Source of the DNA: UBA2970 sp965221075
GTDB lineage: Bacteria; Verrucomicrobiota; Verrucomicrobiia; Limisphaerales; AAA164-E04
Length of the DNA: 64,000 bases
Assembly: GCA_965221075.1 (NCBI GenBank)
Contig: OZ244865.1
Location: 3,100,001 to 3,164,000 of the forward strand
Direction of reading: 5' to 3'
Below the pieces are notes generated by a model, which ran no database searches, had not been told where the DNA came from, and saw only the letters and a program-made list of their open reading frames with translations. Positions 45,163 through 54,426 of this stretch are shown here, one piece after another. Numbering within the stretch: the stretch's first letter is position 1; each line of letters starts with the position of its first letter. Both the position numbers and the translations under genes were made by a program.

Positions 45163-45801
45163 ATGAAGACCCTGTCCAAGCTGTTCCTGGCTCTGGCCCT
45201 GAGCGCGGCTCTGGCCGCCCCCCTCCTGGGAGCCGAGGAGAAGAAGAAGAAGGCGGAGGAAGCCAAGGCCCGCCAGTTCTACGGAGTCCTCTCCTGCGCC
45301 AAGTGCACCCTGAAGGAGGCCGACGGCTGCCAGGCTGCGCTGACCCGGGAGGTAACCAACAAGGAGGGCAAGATCGCCAAGATGACTACCCTCCTCGCCA
45401 AGAACGAGGCGGCCAACGACTTCCACGGCCAGATCTGCTCTCCCGGCACCAAGCTGAGCATCACGGTCACCGGCACCGTCTCGGGCCAGGGCAAGGACAA
45501 GGTGATCAGCGCCACAAAGATCCAGAAGGCCAAGTCCGAGTTTCACGGCACCCTCGCCTGCGCCAAGTGCACCCTCAAGATGAAGGAGGCCGAAGGCTGC
45601 CAGGCGGCGCTGACCTTCCAGGGCAAGGACCGGGACGGAAAGGCCAAGGAGACGACCGTCAGCCTGATCCAGAACCAGGCGGCCAAGGACTTCCACAGCC
45701 ACATCTGCGCTCCGGGAACCAAGCTGAAGGTCGCCGTCAAGGGCTACCTGTCGGGCCAGGGCAACCGCAAGGAGCTGGTGGCCAGCAGCATCGCCAAGTA
45801 G
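45163..45801 (+). CDS. exported protein with two tandem cysteine-rich domains
   Basis: 212 residues. A signal peptide (FLALALSAALAAPLLGAEE) and a lysine-rich linker precede two copies of an about 80-residue unit. Each has CAKCTLK, a GCQAAL a few residues later, an (A)A(N/K)DFH histidine motif and a final cysteine before PGTKL (QICSPGTKL; HICAPGTKL). The conserved Cys and His suggest metal binding or disulfides in an OB-like beta fold. The unit resembles small hypothetical exported proteins of planctomycetes and Verrucomicrobiota; function is unknown. A good terminator follows. Confidence 0.75.
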   Translation: MKTLSKLFLALALSAALAAPLLGAEEKKKKAEEAKARQFYGVLSCAKCTLKEADGCQAALTREVTNKEGKIAKMTTLLAKNEAANDFHGQICSPGTKLSITVTGTVSGQGKDKVISATKIQKAKSEFHGTLACAKCTLKMKEAEGCQAALTFQGKDRDGKAKETTVSLIQNQAAKDFHSHICAPGTKLKVAVKGYLSGQGNRKELVASSIAK

Positions 45802-45852
45802 GACCCGGATCCCGGCCGAGCCCAGGACTCCTTCCGAATCCATTCCCTTCCC

Positions 45853-45884
45853 AGCCCGGAAGCCTGACTTCCGGGCTTTTTTTT
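45853..45884 (+). terminator. Rho-independent terminator
   Basis: AGCCCGGAAG (45853-45862) pairs perfectly with CTTCCGGGCT (45868-45877) around CCTGA and runs into eight T (45877-45884). It is the clearest terminator in the window. It lies only 11 bases before the start of the mechanosensitive channel gene. Confidence 0.9.
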
Positions 45885-45895
45885 GCCCCGGCGCC

Positions 45896-48800
45896 ATGAA
45901 CGCGGCCAATCCCATCGCCCGCTGGATCCTGTTCCTGGCCCTCGCGCTGGCGGGCCAGGCGGCCGAGAGCGGATCCTCAGCTCCCGATCTGCTGCAGGAG
46001 GCGGTCGAGGAGGTCGAGCGCAAGAAGCGGGCGGTCGAGGCCCTTGCGGATCTCGAGGAGGCGCTCCGCGAGAGCCTGGCGGCCAGCTACGGCTCCGCCC
46101 TGCAGTTTTACCAGGACGCCAGGCTGCAGAAGGAGCGGGAGACCCGCTTCCAGCAGCAGATCGGGAGCCTGCCCTCGGAGATCGGGGAACTGAGGGACAG
46201 CCTGGAGGACCCCTCCGGAACCCTATCCACCAATGCGGTGCTCCAGACGCTGCCCCCCTCCACGACCGTGGAGGATCTGGAGCAGCGCGTCGCCTCGGAG
46301 AAGGCCGGCCTGGCCGCCGCCGCCCAGGAGCTGGCCGCCTCCGAGGAGGAGATCGGCCAGCTGCAGGCCCGCCCCGCCGAGCTGAGGGCCCAGCAGGAGC
46401 AGGTCGCCGCGGCCCTGGCCGAGATCGAGTCGTCCCTGGGCCCCAGGCCCGAGGGCGATCCCCAGGACGAGGCCGTGGCCGGCCATGCCGTGCTCCAGGC
46501 CCGCAAGGCCTTCCGCCTGGCCGAATCGGCGGCCCTGGAGCAGGAGAGCCTCAGCCTGCCCATCCGCCTGGACATGGCCCGGGCGCGCAGGGACTCCAGG
46601 ACCCGGGACAGGAGCAACCAGGCGATCCGGGTGGGGGCCCTGGAGGCCGCGCTGGCGCAGCTGCGGCAGCGGGAGGCGGAGGAGGCGTCGCGCCAGGCCG
46701 AGGAAGCCGCCATCCAGGCCGCCGACAAGCATCCGCTGGTGGCCTGGATGGCCGACAGCCAGGCATCGCTGGTCCAGGAGCGGGAGCAGCTGGGGCGGAA
46801 CATCGACAACCGCCTGCGCGCCATGCGCGACGAGGTGATCGCCGAACGGGAGGAGTGGGACGGCAGATACAAGCTGGCCAAGGAGCGCATCCGGGAAGTG
46901 GGCATGAGCGACTCCCTGGCGGTGCGCCTGCTGGACCAGTGGCGCAGCCTTCCCGACCTGCGCGCCTACCGCGACAACCTGAGCCAGCGCAAGAAGGAGA
47001 TCGACGAGGCGGTGAAGCGGCGGCTTGAGCTGGAGGACCAGCAGATGGGGCTTCCGGGAAGCGAGGCGGGCTGGGACGAGCTGCTGTCCTGGTTCTACAC
47101 CCAGTCAGGCCTGGATCCCGGGGAGAATCCCGAGGAGGAGGAGATGTGGAGCGAGGCGCTCCCGCTTCTCGACTCGCGGCGCGCCGCCGTGGAGGCCCTG
47201 ATCGCCGATCACGTCCGGCTGCTGCAGGAGCTTTCCACGCTGGACTACGAGGAGAACAAGCTCATCGAGCTGGTGGAGGAGTACAGCCTCTACCTCGACG
47301 AGCGGCTGCTGTGGATCCGCAGCGCGCCTCCCATTGGAACCTCGGTCATCTCCGAAGCCTGGCAGGCCGTCCAGTGGCTGTTCTCCGAATCCAACAGGAA
47401 GGAGATCTGGCGCTTGGCCACCACCTTCCCGGGGGAGCGTCCGCTGCTCACGGCCCTGCTGGGGATCCTGCTGCTCGGCTCGGTGCTGGGAGGCCCCGCG
47501 ATGCGCAGGAAGGAGAAGGAGAACGCGGGCAAGGTCAAGCGGGTGTCCACCGACTCCTTCGGCGTGACCCTCCAGGCCCTGGCCCTGCTGCTGCTGCAGT
47601 CGGCGCCCTTCGCCGCGATCCTCGGCCTGATGGGATGGCAGCTGACCCAGTACGAGTCCGACGTTGACATCCTGCGAGGCATCGGGGTCAGCCTGCTCTA
47701 CTGCTCCCTGCACCTCTTCGGGATCCTGGTCCTGCTCAACGCCTGCCGCAGGAACGGCCTGGGCCCGGCCCACTTCCAGTGGAGCGCCCCGGCGGCCTCC
47801 TTCCTCTACCGCCAGCTGCTGTGGTTCTTCCCGCTGGTTCTCTGCTGCACGGTCCTGATCGACCTCTCCGAGGAGGTGTCCGAGGAGGCCAGCCGCACGG
47901 GGCTCTCCCGCCTCTCCCTGATCGTCCTGATGGCCGCCTCCGCCTTCTTCCTCCACCGGATCCTCTCTCCCAGCAAGGGAATTCTCCACCTCTCCCCCGA
48001 GAGCTCCCCCGAGAGCTGGCTGTTCAGGACGCACCGCATCTGGCGCCGGATCCTGATCCTGATCCCCCTCTTCCTTGCCGTCCTCTCGGGCCTGGGCTAC
48101 CACCACACCACGGTCCAGCTGACCCGCCAGCTGGCCATCACAGTCTCCTTCCTGATCTGCATCTTCGTCCTCCACCAGCTGCTACGCAGGTGGTTCCTGG
48201 CCCGGCAGCGGAGGCTCAAGCTCGAGCAGTGGCTCTCCAACCGGGAGGCCAGCCGCAGGACCGGCGGCGAGAGGGAGCAGGGAGCCGGCCTCCTGGCCCC
48301 CGAGGCCCGGGAGACCGACTTCGACGTCACCACCCTGGGGGAGCAGACCCGCCGCTTCCTCAAGTCCCTGATGAACTTCTCCCTGCTGCTGGGGATCTGG
48401 CTGATCTGGTCCGACGTGCTGCCGGCCCTCAACGTGCTCGACTCGGTGGAGCTGTGGCAGGCCCAGACGGTGATCGACGGGCAGGCCGCCTCCCAGCCGG
48501 TGACCCTCAACCACCTGGCCCTGGCCCTCCTGGTCCTGCTGGTGATGATCGTGGCGGTGCGCAACATCGGCGGTGCGCTGGAGCTGGGGGTGCTGCAGAA
48601 CCTTCCCCTCGAGGCGGGAAGCCGCTACGCCATCGTCACCGTCTCCCAGTACCTGCTGGTCGTGATCGGCACCGGCTTCATGTTCAACGTGATGGGCTTC
48701 ACCCTGGCCCAGTTCGGCTGGATCATGACCGCGCTCTCGGTGGGGCTCGGCTTCGGGCTGCAGGAGGTGGTGGCCAACTTCGTCAGCGGGATCATCCTCC

Positions 48801-49303
48801 TGGCCGAGCGCCCCATCCGGGTGGGGGACATCGTCACCGTGGGCGACGTGGACGGGGTGGTCTCGCGCATCCGCATCCGGGCCACCACCATCACCAACTG
48901 GAACCGGCAGGAGCTGGTGGTCCCCAACAAGGAGTTCATCACCGGCCGCATCCTCAACTGGACCCTCAGCAACACCGTCAACCGCATCGTGATCGTGGTC
49001 GGCGTGGCCTACGGCACCGACACCGAGAAGGCGCGCCAGCTGCTCCTGAAGGCCGCCTCCCAGCAGCCCGAGCTGATGGAGGATCCCGCCCCCATGGCCA
49101 CCTTCGAGGGCTTCGACGACAGCTCCCTGCGCCTGATCCTCCGCTGCTACCTCCCCTCGCTCAACCACCGCCTCTCGGTCACCTCGGCGCTGCACACCGA
49201 GATCGCCCGCCTGTTCGAGGAGGCGGGCATCGAGATCTCCTTCCCGCAGCAGGACATCAACCTGCGCAGCTTCGTCCCCCTGGTTCCCCCCAGGGAGCGC
49301 TGA
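45896..49303 (+). CDS. giant MscS-family mechanosensitive channel (MscK/MscM type)
   Basis: 1,135 residues. A signal peptide is followed by an about 480-residue periplasmic coiled-coil region. Several membrane helices come next (from about 510), then the C-terminal MscS module: pore helix GWIMTALSVGLGFGLQEVVA, beta domain ERPIRVGDIVTVGDVDGVVS, and NRQELVVPNKEFITGRILNW. It should open under membrane tension and release solutes in osmotic downshock. It starts right behind a terminator, so it needs its own promoter, not obvious by eye, or readthrough. Confidence 0.93.
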   Translation: MNAANPIARWILFLALALAGQAAESGSSAPDLLQEAVEEVERKKRAVEALADLEEALRESLAASYGSALQFYQDARLQKERETRFQQQIGSLPSEIGELRDSLEDPSGTLSTNAVLQTLPPSTTVEDLEQRVASEKAGLAAAAQELAASEEEIGQLQARPAELRAQQEQVAAALAEIESSLGPRPEGDPQDEAVAGHAVLQARKAFRLAESAALEQESLSLPIRLDMARARRDSRTRDRSNQAIRVGALEAALAQLRQREAEEASRQAEEAAIQAADKHPLVAWMADSQASLVQEREQLGRNIDNRLRAMRDEVIAEREEWDGRYKLAKERIREVGMSDSLAVRLLDQWRSLPDLRAYRDNLSQRKKEIDEAVKRRLELEDQQMGLPGSEAGWDELLSWFYTQSGLDPGENPEEEEMWSEALPLLDSRRAAVEALIADHVRLLQELSTLDYEENKLIELVEEYSLYLDERLLWIRSAPPIGTSVISEAWQAVQWLFSESNRKEIWRLATTFPGERPLLTALLGILLLGSVLGGPAMRRKEKENAGKVKRVSTDSFGVTLQALALLLLQSAPFAAILGLMGWQLTQYESDVDILRGIGVSLLYCSLHLFGILVLLNACRRNGLGPAHFQWSAPAASFLYRQLLWFFPLVLCCTVLIDLSEEVSEEASRTGLSRLSLIVLMAASAFFLHRILSPSKGILHLSPESSPESWLFRTHRIWRRILILIPLFLAVLSGLGYHHTTVQLTRQLAITVSFLICIFVLHQLLRRWFLARQRRLKLEQWLSNREASRRTGGEREQGAGLLAPEARETDFDVTTLGEQTRRFLKSLMNFSLLLGIWLIWSDVLPALNVLDSVELWQAQTVIDGQAASQPVTLNHLALALLVLLVMIVAVRNIGGALELGVLQNLPLEAGSRYAIVTVSQYLLVVIGTGFMFNVMGFTLAQFGWIMTALSVGLGFGLQEVVANFVSGIILLAERPIRVGDIVTVGDVDGVVSRIRIRATTITNWNRQELVVPNKEFITGRILNWTLSNTVNRIVIVVGVAYGTDTEKARQLLLKAASQQPELMEDPAPMATFEGFDDSSLRLILRCYLPSLNHRLSVTSALHTEIARLFEEAGIEISFPQQDINLRSFVPLVPPRER

Positions 49304-49340
49304 GCGCTTTCCTGGCGATCCCCCGGCGCCCTCCCCGCTA

Positions 49341-49375
49341 AGGCCGGCTCCGGAGCGCCGGGAAGGAGCCGGCCT
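49341..49375. terminator. 11-bp inverted repeat after the MscS gene
   Basis: AGGCCGGCTCC (49341-49351) and GGAGCCGGCCT (49365-49375) are exact complements around a 13-base loop. There is no T tract. It lies between the channel gene and yebC and probably ends the former's transcript. Confidence 0.5.
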
Positions 49376-49495
49376 CCGTGCCGGTTATCCCCGGGCCCTG
49401 GCGGTCCTGCGACGCCGTTTTGGCTTTCCACGGACGCCGGGCGGCCTAGCCTTGAGGGGCGCGGCGGCGAGGCCCGCTCCCACCGCCCACCGGTC

Positions 49496-50224
49496 ATGTC
49501 GGGTCACAGCAAATGGTCGAAGGTCAAGCACTTCAAGGGCGCCCTCGACGCCAAGCGGGGCAAGATCTTCTCCAAGCTGTCGCGCGAGATCACGGTGGCG
49601 GCCAAGCAGGGCGGCGGCGATCCTGACCTCAACGCCCGGCTGCGGATGGTGCTGCTCAAGGCCAAGCAGGCCAACATGCCGGCCGACACCATCGAGCGGG
49701 CCGTCCAGAAGGGGACCGGGACCGGCCATGGCGCCGGCTTCGAGGACCTCGCCTACGAGGTCTACGGCCCGGGCGGAGTGGCCTGCCTGCTGGAGATCAG
49801 CACCGACAACAAGAACCGGACCGCGGCCGAGATCCGGCACATCCTGAGCAAGAACGAGGGCTCGATGGCCACCTCGGGATCGGTCTCGCGCCTCTTCCAG
49901 CGCAAGGGGCAGATCCTGGTCTCCCGCAGCTCGGCCTCCGAGGACGCCCTGATGGAGCTGGCCCTGGAGGCCGGCGCCGAGGACTTCCGGAGCGAGGAGG
50001 GCTTCTTCGAGATCCTCACCGAGCCGGCCGGCTTCGAGGCGGTGCACCGGGCCCTGGAGCAGGCCGGGGTGGCCTGCGAGTCGGCGGCGGTGGTGTTCCT
50101 GGCCGGGGCTCCCCGCCCGGTCCCGGCGGAGGCGGCCCGCAGCGCCAGGAGGCTCCTGGACCTGCTCGACGACCACGACGACGTGAAGGAGGTCTGGACC
50201 GACGCCGAGTTCGCCGGCCCCTAG
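49496..50224 (+). CDS. yebC: YebC/PmpR-family protein
   Basis: 242 residues with the full family pattern: MSGHSKWSKVKHFKGALDAK at the start, NMPADTIERAVQKG, and TDNKNRTAAEIRHI. Members bind DNA as regulators. Recent studies also give them a role in relieving ribosome stalling at proline runs. In many genomes yebC is beside ruvC; here it is 24 bases before an MMPL transporter gene. Confidence 0.95.
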   Translation: MSGHSKWSKVKHFKGALDAKRGKIFSKLSREITVAAKQGGGDPDLNARLRMVLLKAKQANMPADTIERAVQKGTGTGHGAGFEDLAYEVYGPGGVACLLEISTDNKNRTAAEIRHILSKNEGSMATSGSVSRLFQRKGQILVSRSSASEDALMELALEAGAEDFRSEEGFFEILTEPAGFEAVHRALEQAGVACESAAVVFLAGAPRPVPAEAARSARRLLDLLDDHDDVKEVWTDAEFAGP

Positions 50225-50248
50225 CCCCCTCCCCCGGGCCGGCCCTCC

Positions 50249-52972
50249 ATGCCCCCCTCGCTGGCCCAGCGCCTCTTCGGCGGCTTCGCCCAGCTGGTCT
50301 GCCGCTTCCCCCTGGCCTTCGTCCTGCCCCAGCTGGTCCTGGTGGGCCTGTGCGCCCAGTACGCCTGGAGCGAGCTGGAGTTCCGCACCCAGCGCAACGA
50401 TCTGGTGGAGGCCGAGCGCTCCCACCACCGCAACTTCCTGGAATACCGCGAGAACTTCCAGAGCCAGGACGACATCCTGGTGATGGTGGAGAGCGGGGAT
50501 CCGGAGAAGAACCGGCAGTTCGTCGAGCGCCTGGGGGCCCGGCTGGAGGCCGAGCCGGAGCTCTTCGCCTCGGTCTTCTACAAGGGCAACCTGGGCATGC
50601 TGGGCTCCAAGGCCCTCTACTTCGTGGAGGACAACTCGGTGATCGGGACCATGGAGGAGCGGCTGCGGGAGGCCCGCCCCCTGATCGAGTCCTTCGCCCA
50701 CGTCGACGGCCTGGAGCCCCTGCTGGAGGAGATCAACCTGCGCTTCCGGACCGCCTCCGATCCCTCCGGCGGCGAAGCCGACTGGAGCGCGATGATCCAG
50801 GGGCTGGAGGCCCTGGAGCGGATCCTGGTCCAGGCGGAGGCGGCCCTGGCCCGGCCGGGGCTCCCCCCCTCGCCCGGGGTGGAGATGCTCTTCGCCGGAG
50901 GCGCCAAGGCCGAGAGGGAGCGCTACATCACCTTCCAGGAGGGCCGGGTCTACCTGGTCACCGCCCGCCCGGTCAGCCGTGAGGAGGAGAGCAAAGCCAT
51001 CGACCGGATGGACCGGCTGGTGGCCATGACCCGGGCCGAGGTGCCCGGGGTCAACGCGGGGATCACCGGGGCGGCGGTGCTCTCCCTCGACGAGATGCGC
51101 CAGTCCCAAAAGGACACCCTGAGGGCCACGGTGGTGACCATCCTGCTGGTGCTGGCGCTCTTCGCCGCCGCCTACCGGGAGTTCCGGCGCCCGCTGATGG
51201 CCACCCTCTGCCTGCTGGCGGGGATCTCCTACACCCTGGCCTTCACCACCCTGGCGGTGGGCCACCTCAACATCCTGACCATCGCCTTCCTGCCGATGCT
51301 GGTGGGGCTGGCGATCGACTTCGGCATCCACCTGGTCACCCGCTACGAGGAGGAGCTGGACCTGGGCCTGGACCACCAGGGCGCCATGAGCAAGGCCATG
51401 GTGCGCACCGGGCAGGGCATCCTCACCAGCTGCCTGACCACCGCCGGGGCCTTCTTCGCCATGACCCTGACCGGGTTCAAGGGGATCCGGGAGATGGGGA
51501 TCATCACCAGCGGCGGCCTGCTGCTCTCCCTCTACCCCATGATGACCATCCTGCCGGCCCTGCTGCTGCGCTTCCGGGGCGCCTCGCGGCCGCCCAGGAA
51601 GCGGCGGATCAGCCGCTCGAGGATCGAGGCGCTCTGGCTGGGCAGCCCGGCGAGGATCGCCCTTGTGGCCTCCCTGCTCGCCGCGGCCTCGCTGGTCCTG
51701 CTGCCCCGGATCCGCTTCGACTACAACCTGCTCAACATGCAGTCGCCGGGCCTGCCCTCGGTGCAGCTGGAGATGCGCTTCCTGGAGATCTCCGACAAGT
51801 CGGTGCTCTTCGCCCTGGTGATCGCCGGCTCCCTGGAGGAGGCGCGGGCCCTGGAGGCGGAGATCGCCGCGCTCCCCACGGTCTCGGGGACCGACTCGCT
51901 GGTGAAGGTGCTGGACAGGGATCCTCCGGGCAGGCGGGAGGCGATCGAGCGGCTCCGCGAGGCCGCCGCAGACCTCGAGGTGCCCGTCCTGGGGGACCGG
52001 CCCGTCGACCTGGACCGGCTCTCCCAGGCGCTCAGCTTCTTCCAGGGCTACCTCACCATGGGGGCGCGCCACCTGGAGGGGCGGGATCCCCAGGACCCCC
52101 TGATCGGCCGGTTCCGCTCCCTGAAGGAGGCCGCCGGAAGCCTGCAGCGCCGGCTGGACAGCCGTTCCGAGGCCCGGACCGTGCAGCAGCTGGGCGCCTA
52201 CCTGCGGGCCCTCTCGGAGGACGTCCAGGCGACCCTGGGCGCCATACGGAGCCAGGACGCCTCGGGCCCCCCCGTCCGGGAGGACCTGCCCGGCAACCTG
52301 CGCGACCGCTTCATCGGACGGGGGGGGCAGCACCTGATCCAGGTCTACCCGGTGGAGAGCCTGTGGGAGCGGGAGCACCAGGAGGCCTTCCTGGCCGAGC
52401 TGCGCGCCCTGGCCGCCAGGCAGCCCGATCCGCCGGTGGTCACCGGCACCCCGGTGCAGCTCTACGAGTACACCGGCCTGCTCAAGCGGAGCTACCAGGA
52501 GGCGGCCCTCTACGCCCTGGGGGTGATCGTCCTGCTGCTCCTGATCCACTTCCGGTCGCCCCGCTCGGCGCTCCTGGCCCTGGTCCCGGTGCTGGTGGGA
52601 ACCCTCTGGCTGGCGGGGCTGATGGGCCTGATGGACATCCCCTTCAACCCGGCCAACATCATGACCCTGCCCCTGGTGGCGGGCATCGGGGTGTCGAGCG
52701 GGATCCACATCCTCAACCGCTACCGGGAGGAGCGGCACACCGGCCTCTTCTCCAAGAGCACCGGCAAGGGGGTGCTGGTCTCGGGGCTGACCACCATGGC
52801 CGGCTTCGGGAGCCTCTGCCTGGCCCACCACCGCGGCATCCAGAGCCTGGGCCTGGTGATGACCCTGGGGGTGCTCTGCTGCCTGGTGGCGGCGCTGGCC
52901 CTGCTGCCTAGCCTCCTGCAGCTCCTGGACCGGGGGAAGCCTCCCCCTCCCGGGGAGCGGCCCCCTTCTTGA
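50249..52972 (+). CDS. RND/MMPL-family exporter, HpnN-like
   Basis: 907 residues with twelve predicted membrane helices in two halves. Each half has a large periplasmic loop, and the RND motifs are VGLAIDFGIHLVTRYEEE in the first half and GIGVSSGIHILNRYREE in the second. The layout matches HpnN, which moves hopanoids to the outer membrane; other lipids are possible. No hopanoid synthesis gene is in this window, so the cargo is inferred. Its last 65 bases overlap the 3' end of the convergent oxidoreductase gene. Confidence 0.87.
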   Translation: MPPSLAQRLFGGFAQLVCRFPLAFVLPQLVLVGLCAQYAWSELEFRTQRNDLVEAERSHHRNFLEYRENFQSQDDILVMVESGDPEKNRQFVERLGARLEAEPELFASVFYKGNLGMLGSKALYFVEDNSVIGTMEERLREARPLIESFAHVDGLEPLLEEINLRFRTASDPSGGEADWSAMIQGLEALERILVQAEAALARPGLPPSPGVEMLFAGGAKAERERYITFQEGRVYLVTARPVSREEESKAIDRMDRLVAMTRAEVPGVNAGITGAAVLSLDEMRQSQKDTLRATVVTILLVLALFAAAYREFRRPLMATLCLLAGISYTLAFTTLAVGHLNILTIAFLPMLVGLAIDFGIHLVTRYEEELDLGLDHQGAMSKAMVRTGQGILTSCLTTAGAFFAMTLTGFKGIREMGIITSGGLLLSLYPMMTILPALLLRFRGASRPPRKRRISRSRIEALWLGSPARIALVASLLAAASLVLLPRIRFDYNLLNMQSPGLPSVQLEMRFLEISDKSVLFALVIAGSLEEARALEAEIAALPTVSGTDSLVKVLDRDPPGRREAIERLREAAADLEVPVLGDRPVDLDRLSQALSFFQGYLTMGARHLEGRDPQDPLIGRFRSLKEAAGSLQRRLDSRSEARTVQQLGAYLRALSEDVQATLGAIRSQDASGPPVREDLPGNLRDRFIGRGGQHLIQVYPVESLWEREHQEAFLAELRALAARQPDPPVVTGTPVQLYEYTGLLKRSYQEAALYALGVIVLLLLIHFRSPRSALLALVPVLVGTLWLAGLMGLMDIPFNPANIMTLPLVAGIGVSSGIHILNRYREERHTGLFSKSTGKGVLVSGLTTMAGFGSLCLAHHRGIQSLGLVMTLGVLCCLVAALALLPSLLQLLDRGKPPPPGERPPS

Positions 52973-54422
52973 GGGCCTTGAGCCGGGCGGCCTCGGGGCG
53001 GCGGGCGTAGTGGGGATCCAGGGGGTAGCACCCGCTGGCCATGCCGCTGCGGGGCGCGGTGGTGCAGTCGCTGAACGTGCGGCAGACCAGCCGCCGCTGG
53101 ATCGGCCTCCCCTCCAGGGCGTCGGCCAGGATGCCGGGGTAGCTGAGGGCCGCCCGCCCCAGGCCGACGATGTCGATCCAGCCGCGCCCCACCGTCTCCT
53201 GGGCCACGTGGGGCAGGTACTCCTGCAGGTAGCTGTATCCGGAGCCCACCAGGGCCATGCCGGGAGGGGCCGCCCGCCGGACGCGGCGCGCCGCGTCCAG
53301 CTGGCGGGCCACGTCGACCAGCGGATCCCGGGCCGGGAGGTAGCCGTCGGAGGGGGGGAAGGCGGCGGGCCGCTGGATGTGGGGGTTGTAGTAGGGGGAT
53401 CCGGCGCTGACGTTCACCAGGCGGACGCCCAGCTCGTGGCAGAGACGGACGAAGCGGAGCGGCTCGGAGAGGTCGGGCCTGAGGGGATCGCCGGGATCGA
53501 GCCCGAATCCGTAGCGGTAGGGCAGGTGGGACCGGTAGTCCTCGGGGATCCCGGGACCGGGCCGGCCGGGAGAGGAGGAGGCCGGGTCGGGTCGGAAGGG
53601 GACCATGTCGAAGGCGCTCAGCCGCACCGCCAGATCCAGGGGAAGCCCGAGGGCGCGGATCCCGGCCACGATCTCCCGGAGGATGCGGGTGCGGTTGGCG
53701 AAGGAGCCCCCGTAGGGCCCCGGGCGGGTGCGGGCGGCCAGGAACTCGTGGAGCAGGTAGCCGTGGCAGTGCTTGATGTCCACGAAGTCGGCGCCGGCCT
53801 CGGCGGCCACCCGGGCCGCCTCCACGTACTTGCCGATCAGATCCTCCACCTCGGCGTCGGAGAGGACCGGGGAGTCGGAGTCGATCCCCGTCCGGCGATC
53901 GAGCAGGGGATGGCGGAACGCGATCCGGGGAGCCTTCCGGTCCCCGGGCCGGGAGAAGCGCCCCGAGTGGGTGAGCTGGAAGCCGACGACGGGATCGGAG
54001 GAGGAGCCGAAGCGGTTCCGGTGCTCCTCCACAAGGGCCCGGCGCAGGGAGGAGAGCGCGTGCAGATTGCCCTGCGACAGGATCAGCTGGCGGGGGTTGG
54101 CGCGTCCCTCCGGCGCCACGGCCATGGCCTCCCCCCCGTAGATCAGCTTGGCGCCGCTCCGCCCGAAGCGGCGCCAGCGGCGCTCCACGTCGGGGGTGGG
54201 ACGCCCGTCGCCGGTGCCGTCCCATCCCTCCATCGGATGGATGGCGATGCGGTTGGCGAGGATCCGCCCGTTGATCCGGGGGCTCTCCAGGGGAGCCGCC
54301 AGGGGGGAGCGGGAGCCGGTCTCGAGGACGTCGGCGCAGGGGATGTCGATCCCCAGGGAGGCGGCATGCTCCCGGAAGGCCGCCGGGCTCTTCAGGGAGG
54401 CGATCCTGCGCACCGGCGCCAT
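52908..54422 (-). CDS. NADH:flavin oxidoreductase (Old Yellow Enzyme family)
   Basis: 504 residues with an FMN-binding TIM barrel: NRIAIHPMEGWDG near the start, YGGEAMAVAPEGR, FVDIKHCHGYLLHEFLAART with the catalytic His pair region, and VGLGRAALSYPGI. A C-terminal Cys cluster (VCRTFSDCTTAPRSGMASGC) recalls the iron-sulfur site of 2,4-dienoyl-CoA reductase-type members. No second flavin domain follows. It is four bases behind the GH88 gene, so it probably acts on a breakdown product of the same pathway. Confidence 0.85.
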   Translation of the reverse strand: MAPVRRIASLKSPAAFREHAASLGIDIPCADVLETGSRSPLAAPLESPRINGRILANRIAIHPMEGWDGTGDGRPTPDVERRWRRFGRSGAKLIYGGEAMAVAPEGRANPRQLILSQGNLHALSSLRRALVEEHRNRFGSSSDPVVGFQLTHSGRFSRPGDRKAPRIAFRHPLLDRRTGIDSDSPVLSDAEVEDLIGKYVEAARVAAEAGADFVDIKHCHGYLLHEFLAARTRPGPYGGSFANRTRILREIVAGIRALGLPLDLAVRLSAFDMVPFRPDPASSSPGRPGPGIPEDYRSHLPYRYGFGLDPGDPLRPDLSEPLRFVRLCHELGVRLVNVSAGSPYYNPHIQRPAAFPPSDGYLPARDPLVDVARQLDAARRVRRAAPPGMALVGSGYSYLQEYLPHVAQETVGRGWIDIVGLGRAALSYPGILADALEGRPIQRRLVCRTFSDCTTAPRSGMASGCYPLDPHYARRPEAARLKALKKGAAPREGEASPGPGAAGG

Positions 54423-54426
54423 CGCT

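Noticed and set aside
49385..52831. 1,148-codon open frame on the minus strand
   Set aside because: It is antiparallel to yebC and the MMPL gene, both clear families. The product is a low-complexity Gly/Arg/Gln/Leu mix without motifs.
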